Below, in pieces: positions 7,056 to 10,662 of a DNA stretch of 10,662 nucleotides. Source of the stretch: Chloroflexota bacterium (GTDB taxonomy: Bacteria > Chloroflexota > Limnocylindria > Limnocylindrales > CSP1-4); the NCBI GenBank assembly GCA_021785115.1, contig JAJYGO010000385.1:1-10662 (forward strand). The letters run 5' to 3'. The translations under genes and the position numbers were made by a program. The notes beneath the pieces were generated by a model. The model had not been told where the DNA came from. It did not search any database and was given only the letters and a program-made list of their open reading frames with translations. Numbering within the stretch: position 1 is the stretch's first letter; the number at the start of each line of letters is the position of its first letter.

Positions 7056-8120
7056 ATGCGGATCGCGGTCGTCGGCGCGGGGGCGGTCGGCTCGCTGCTC
7101 GCGGGGTGCCTTGCGTCCGCCGGGCACGGCGTCCTGATGCTCCGCCGGACGGGCCCCGACGACCCCGAGCCATCGAGCCTGCGGCTCGTCATGCCCGGTG
7201 GCGCGCCGCGAGACGTCCGTGTCGTGCGTGCCGGGGTCGCGGCCCTTGCGCGGCCCGACCCCCTCGACGCAGGCGGCCTCGACGTCGCGATCCTGGCGGT
7301 CAAGCGGTTCGACCTCGACGACGCGCTGCGTGCCCTTGCCGCATGGCCGCGCCTGCCGGCCGTCACCGTGCAGAACGGCATCGGAGCGGAGGAGGTCGCG
7401 CTGCGGTCCCGACCGGACGCCACGCTCGTCGCGGCCTCGCTGACGTCGGCCGCCGAGCTCGGCGAGGCGGGTGAAGCGCGGTGGCTGACACGCGGTGGGA
7501 TCGCGCTGGCGGCCGTGAGCGGCGGAGCGGCTTCGGAGACCCTCGCGGGCGCCCTGGCGGGCGGGTTCCGGGCCGCCGGCATGCGCGCCGCGGTGCTCGT
7601 CGATCCGGTCGCGATGAAGTGGTCGAAGCTGGCGGCCAACCTCGTGGGCAACGCGACCGGCGCGCTGCTCGACATGGACGTCGCCTCGATCTACGCCGAT
7701 CCCGCGCTCTACGCGATCGAGCGCCGCCAGGCGGTCGAGACGCTCGCGGCGATGCGCGGCGTCGGCGTCTCGCCGATCGCGCTGCCAGGCGCCGACGTGC
7801 CGCTGCTGCTCGCCGCGTACCGCGCCCCCGGGCCCATCGCTCGGCGAATTCTCGGCCGGGTGCTCGGTGGCGCACGCGGCGAGAAGATGCCGTCGCTCCG
7901 GCTGGCGCTCCGGGCCGGTGCCGTCCGGACCGAGGTCGCGTGGCTGAACGGCGCGGTGGCGTCCGCCGCGGAGCGGCAGGGGATGAGCGTGCCGGTGAAT
8001 GCGACGCTTGCGCGGCTCGTCGCGGAGGCCGCCGCTGACGCGGCCCGGCGGGAATGGTTCCGGGGCCACCCGGATCGGCTCGTGCGCGAGGTCGAGTCCG
8101 CGATCCGCGACCACCGCTGA
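7056..8120 (+). CDS. Ketopantoate reductase (ApbA/PanE) family NAD(P)H-dependent reductase
   Basis: This 354-residue protein has an N-terminal Rossmann motif MRIAVVGAGAVGSLLAG (1-17). VQNGIGAEE (105-113) corresponds to the LQNG motif, where the Asn contacts substrate and cofactor. Lys191 and Asn195 in KWSKLAANLVGNATGAL match the catalytic Lys and Asn of E. coli PanE, and TEVAWLNG (292-299), including Glu293, matches its TEIDYING motif; VPVN (312-315) follows as usual. The family's defining reaction reduces 2-dehydropantoate to pantoate with NADPH for coenzyme A synthesis, but family members act on varied 2-oxo acids, so I give no gene symbol. It is longer than E. coli PanE (about 303 residues), with extra sequence around 240-280. 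It starts 9 bp after dhaM, apparently in the same transcript; no visible feature ties it mechanistically to glycerol. Confidence 0.85.
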   Translation: MRIAVVGAGAVGSLLAGCLASAGHGVLMLRRTGPDDPEPSSLRLVMPGGAPRDVRVVRAGVAALARPDPLDAGGLDVAILAVKRFDLDDALRALAAWPRLPAVTVQNGIGAEEVALRSRPDATLVAASLTSAAELGEAGEARWLTRGGIALAAVSGGAASETLAGALAGGFRAAGMRAAVLVDPVAMKWSKLAANLVGNATGALLDMDVASIYADPALYAIERRQAVETLAAMRGVGVSPIALPGADVPLLLAAYRAPGPIARRILGRVLGGARGEKMPSLRLALRAGAVRTEVAWLNGAVASAAERQGMSVPVNATLARLVAEAAADAARREWFRGHPDRLVREVESAIRDHR

Positions 8121-8194
8121 GCCGCACGAGACCGGTCGGGCTGCTCGCCACCGACGCCGCGCCCGCCGTGTGGCGGCCACTGCGGTCCGATCCC

Positions 8195-8209
8195 TATACT
8201 CGTTGCCGA
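8195..8209 (+). promoter_or_regulatory. Candidate -10 box for a leaderless plsY transcript
   Basis: TATACT at 8195-8200 matches five of six positions of the TATAAT consensus and stands out in this GC-rich DNA. The ATG at 8209 follows after only 8 bases, so transcription would start at or next to the start codon; there is no Shine-Dalgarno sequence. No good -35 is seen about 17 bp upstream (GGCGGC). This suggests that plsY starts a separate, leaderless transcript after the 88-bp spacer. Confidence 0.5.
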
Positions 8210-8838
8210 TGGACGCCCCCACTCTGGCCCGCGACGTCGCGATCGTCGTGGCCGCGTTCCTGATCGGCGGGATCCCGTGGGGCGTCATCGTGGCCCGGCT
8301 CTCGGGCGGCCCGGATCCCCGATCGATCGGCAGCGGTCATACCGGTGGCGCGAACGTGGCACGGGCGCTCGGATTCCGTCTGGCCGTGCTGACCGGCGCC
8401 CTCGACATCTGCAAGGGCGCCGGCGCGGTGCTGCTCGCGCGCGTCCTCGGCGCCGGAGCCGCGGTCGAGGTCCTCGCCGCGCTCGCCGCGATCGTCGGGC
8501 ACAGCCGCTCGCCGTTCCTGGGCCTGCAGGGGGGGCGCGGCGTCTCGCCCGCGTTCGGCGGGCTGCTCGTGATCGAGCCGCTCGTCGCGGTCGCGATCGT
8601 GCCGGTGTTCGCGGTCGTGTTCCTCGCGAGCCGCTACTCGTCGCTCGCGTCGCTCACCGGGTCCGCGGCGGGCGGGATCGGCCTTGCGATCATCGCGGCG
8701 CTGACCGCGCAGCCGCCCGCGTACTACGTGTTCGCCGTCGTCGGGCCGCTGCTGATCTGGCTCTTCCATCACGACAACATCGCGCGGCTGCTCGCCGGCA
8801 CGGAGCGTCGCTTCGGGTCGCCGCCCGGGGCGAGGTAG
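8209..8838 (+). CDS. plsY: Acyl-phosphate:glycerol-3-phosphate acyltransferase PlsY
   Basis: This 209-residue membrane enzyme transfers an acyl group from acyl-phosphate to position 1 of G3P, the first step of phospholipid synthesis. The three PlsY motifs are recognisable: GSGHTGGANVARALG (41-55; the usual form is GSGN-G-TN--R), VGHSRSPFLGLQGGRGVSP (96-114; the usual form has FKGGKG) and SRYSSLASL (141-149) with FHHDNIARLLAGTE (186-199; the usual form has HR-NI-RL--G-E). Several commonly conserved positions differ: N to H in motif 1, both Lys of KGGKG to Gln and Arg, and R to H in the last motif. Membrane segments are visible at about 8-30, 57-80, 117-140, 150-166 and 171-187. The ATG at 8209 gives a standard N-terminus ending in a GG-IP-G motif. 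Its substrate, G3P, is the product of glpK upstream. An assigned but divergent member. Confidence 0.88.
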   Translation: MDAPTLARDVAIVVAAFLIGGIPWGVIVARLSGGPDPRSIGSGHTGGANVARALGFRLAVLTGALDICKGAGAVLLARVLGAGAAVEVLAALAAIVGHSRSPFLGLQGGRGVSPAFGGLLVIEPLVAVAIVPVFAVVFLASRYSSLASLTGSAAGGIGLAIIAALTAQPPAYYVFAVVGPLLIWLFHHDNIARLLAGTERRFGSPPGAR

Positions 8839-8910
8839 CCGGCACCGGCGCGAAAGTGGGGCCCCCGCCAGGTGCACGACGCGGACGGACGGCCGGCGCA
8901 CAATGCCCGC
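8839..8910 (+). promoter_or_regulatory. plsY-ptsI spacer with weak candidate -10 for leaderless ptsI
   Basis: This 72-bp spacer holds CACAAT at 8899-8904, six bases before the ATG at 8911. It resembles a -10 box less well than the plsY one. No Shine-Dalgarno sequence precedes the ATG, which again fits a leaderless start. I see no clear -35. Confidence 0.3.
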
Positions 8911-10635
8911 ATGCGAACGCTGCGAGGCACGCCCGCGTCGGCAGGGGTCGCGCGGGGACCGTGGGTGCGCGTCGATCGCGCCCGGGAGCCAGCGGGCCGG
9001 TCGATCGGTCCGGCGCAGGCGGGCGCGGAGCGGGCGCGGCTGGCGGATGCGGCCGAGCGGGCGGCGCGGGAGCTCGAGGAGATCGGCCGTCGCGTGACCG
9101 AGGACGGCCATCCGGACGAGGGGGCGATCTTCGAGGCGCAGGCCCAGATGGCGCTCGACCCGGCGCTGGCCTCGCTCGCCGAGCAGGCGCTCGACGAGCG
9201 GCACCTCGATGCCGTCGGCGCGGTGCTGGAGGCGGGACGCGACCTGGCCGCGCAGCTCCGCGACCTCGGCGACGAGATCCTCTCGGCACGCGCCGCGGAC
9301 GTGGGCGACGTGGCCGCGCGGATCGCGCGACGGGCGAGCGGCATGCCCGACCCGGTGCCGCCGCGGCTCGACGTGCCGAGCATCGTCGTCGCCGAGGATC
9401 TGCCGCCGTCGGTCACGGCCACGCTGCCGCGGGACCGGCTGCTCGGGTTCGCCCTCGAATCGGGGTCGGCCACCGCGCACGCCGCGATCCTCGCGCGCGC
9501 GTACGGCATCCCGGCCGTCGTGGGAGTGGCCGGGTTGCTCGGGTCGCTCGGGCCCGGCGACCTCGCCCTCGACGGCGCGACCGGCGAGGTCTTCCTCGAC
9601 CCCGACGAGCCGACTGGCGTCGACCTGGGGCGCAGGATCGCGCGATCGCGCGACGCGGACGCGCTGGCGCGCCGCGAGGCGTCGCTGCCGGCGGTGACGC
9701 TCGACGGTGTCGAGGTCACGCTGCTCGCGAACATCGGCACACCGGACGAGGCGGCACGGGCGGTGGAACTTGGGGCGCACGGCGTCGGGCTGTTTCGGAC
9801 GGAGTTCCTGTTCCTGGAGCGCCCAGCCGAGCCGAGCGAGGACGAGCAGACGGCCGCCTACCGGCGCGCCGTGGAGGCGTTCGCGCCCCACCCCGTCACG
9901 ATCCGGCTCCTCGACATCGGCGGCGACAAGCCCATCCCGTACCTGCCGATCGCGCCCGAGGCCAACCCGTTCCTCGGCGTCCGGGCGCTCCGCCTCGCCG
10001 CGACGCAGCCCGGCATCTTCCTCACCCAGCTCCGCGCCACGATGCGCGCCGCCGTCGCCGGCCCGGTCAAGGTGATGGCGCCGATGGTCGCCGACGCGTC
10101 GGATGCCGCCACACTGCTGTCGCTCGCCGCCCGGGCCTCCTCGGAGCTCGAGGCGCGCGGTGAGCCGTTCGCGCCGGTCGACCTCGGGGTCATGCTCGAG
10201 ATCCCCGGTGCGATCCTCGTCGGCGACAGCTACTTCCCCCGCCTCGCGTTCGCGAGCCTCGGCACCAACGACCTGCTCCAGTACACGCTGGCGGTGGATC
10301 GCGGGAACCCCGCGCTCTCGCGATACCAGGACTCGCTGCATCCCGCGCTGCTCCGGCTGGTCCGGGACGCGGTCGAACGGGCCTCCCGCGCCGGGATCGA
10401 GCTCTCCGTGTGCGGCGAGATGGCAGGCGATCCTGTCGCGGCCGTCGCGCTCGTCGGGCTGGGAATTCGGAAGCTGAGCATGGCGAGCGGGAGCCTTCCG
10501 GCGGTCCGCCGGGCCGTGCGCGCGGTGGAGGAACGGCGCGCGCGGGAGGAGGCGATCGCGGCCATCGAAGATCCGTCGGCGGCCGCGGTCCGCTCGAGGC
10601 TGTCGGGGCTGCTCGGGGCGGTCGCGGCGCGGTAG
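8911..10635 (+). CDS. ptsI: PTS Enzyme I (phosphoenolpyruvate-protein phosphotransferase)
   Basis: This 574-residue protein (usual length about 570-575) autophosphorylates from PEP and passes phosphate to HPr in the cytoplasm. The N-terminus LRGTPASAGVARGP (4-17) is typical, and supports ATG 8911 over an in-frame GTG at 8872. The phospho-histidine is His190 in GSATAHAAILARAYGIPAVVG (185-205; E. coli His189). The PEP-binding barrel shows GLFRTEFLF (293-301, Arg296), RLLDIGGDKP (332-341, Arg332), MLEIP (428-432, Glu430), GTNDLLQYTLAVDRGNP (451-467) and CGEMAGD (501-507, Cys501), matching the E. coli catalytic residues within one position. No HPr gene and no sugar permease are visible in the window; the only visible downstream acceptor in the chain is DhaM. 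I infer that this Enzyme I serves mainly or partly the DHA kinase. It could equally be the cell's general Enzyme I. Confidence 0.96.
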   Translation: MRTLRGTPASAGVARGPWVRVDRAREPAGRSIGPAQAGAERARLADAAERAARELEEIGRRVTEDGHPDEGAIFEAQAQMALDPALASLAEQALDERHLDAVGAVLEAGRDLAAQLRDLGDEILSARAADVGDVAARIARRASGMPDPVPPRLDVPSIVVAEDLPPSVTATLPRDRLLGFALESGSATAHAAILARAYGIPAVVGVAGLLGSLGPGDLALDGATGEVFLDPDEPTGVDLGRRIARSRDADALARREASLPAVTLDGVEVTLLANIGTPDEAARAVELGAHGVGLFRTEFLFLERPAEPSEDEQTAAYRRAVEAFAPHPVTIRLLDIGGDKPIPYLPIAPEANPFLGVRALRLAATQPGIFLTQLRATMRAAVAGPVKVMAPMVADASDAATLLSLAARASSELEARGEPFAPVDLGVMLEIPGAILVGDSYFPRLAFASLGTNDLLQYTLAVDRGNPALSRYQDSLHPALLRLVRDAVERASRAGIELSVCGEMAGDPVAAVALVGLGIRKLSMASGSLPAVRRAVRAVEERRAREEAIAAIEDPSAAAVRSRLSGLLGAVAAR

Positions 10636-10636
10636 G

Positions 10637-10655
10637 GCCCGGGCGGGGGCCGGGC
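10637..10655 (+). repeat. GC-only inverted repeat after ptsI
   Basis: GCCCGG at 10637-10642 and CCGGGC at 10650-10655 can form a 6-bp stem with a 7-base loop directly after the ptsI stop codon. No T-tract is seen before the window ends; an ATG at 10658 may be the start of the next gene. It may be a weak terminator or chance in GC-rich DNA. Confidence 0.25.
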
Positions 10656-10662
10656 GCATGCG

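Noticed and set aside
6363..8288. Long antisense reading frame (641 codons) over dhaM and the reductase gene
   Set aside because: It spans two convincing genes and parts of their neighbours with no recognisable domain; a shadow of high GC content.
8872..8910. In-frame GTG at 8872 as ptsI start
   Set aside because: It would add 13 residues before the normal Enzyme I N-terminus; ATG 8911 gives the expected start and length.
8194..10659. Very long antisense reading frame (821 codons) over plsY and ptsI
   Set aside because: Both sense genes have full catalytic motifs; the antisense product is low-complexity Arg/Glu/Gly-rich without motifs.
10658..10662. Start of a next gene at ATG 10658
   Set aside because: Only five bases are visible before the window ends; no ribosome-binding site or coding evidence can be judged.

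Overview
This is a very GC-rich window (roughly 70% by eye) with every gene on the + strand. It reads as one long glycerol / dihydroxyacetone utilisation locus followed by two genes with their own apparent promoters. Tight overlapping gene starts, two possible leaderless starts and Gram-positive/Chloroflexi-like versions of GlpF and GlpK suggest a high-GC bacterium such as a Chloroflexota (for example a Limnocylindria-like lineage) or an actinobacterial relative. That placement is an inference from style, not from a marker gene.

Layout: the 3' end of glpF (glycerol channel, 1-357); a 126-bp spacer with two hairpins (358-483); dhaK (484-1482) and dhaL (1538-2206), the two catalytic subunits of PEP-dependent dihydroxyacetone kinase; glpK, glycerol kinase (2252-3748); a GlpA-type FAD glycerol-3-phosphate dehydrogenase lacking the usual C-terminal Cys-rich domain (3800-4987); an SdhB-like iron-sulfur protein (4992-5729); two SdhC/SdhD-like membrane cytochrome b anchors (5726-6157 and 6157-6573); dhaM, the phosphotransferase subunit of DHA kinase (6570-7046); a ketopantoate-reductase-family protein (7056-8120); plsY, acyl-phosphate:G3P acyltransferase (8209-8838); and ptsI, PTS Enzyme I (8911-10635).

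How it may work: glycerol enters through GlpF and GlpK phosphorylates it to G3P. The GlpA-like flavoprotein oxidises G3P to DHAP. In place of the GlpB/GlpC partners known from E. coli, its genetic partners are a three-cluster SdhB-type iron-sulfur protein and a two-subunit cytochrome b anchor. I infer that electrons pass FAD -> [2Fe-2S] -> [4Fe-4S] -> [3Fe-4S] -> quinone/heme in the membrane, making a hybrid G3P:quinone oxidoreductase. Free dihydroxyacetone is converted to the same product, DHAP, by DhaK-DhaL, with phosphate from PEP through Enzyme I (encoded here), an HPr not visible here, and DhaM. G3P can also be drawn into phospholipid synthesis by PlsY. The most notable point is the hybrid glpA-sdhBCD-like block, wedged with 1-4 nt junctions between glycerol genes and with no sdhA in the window.
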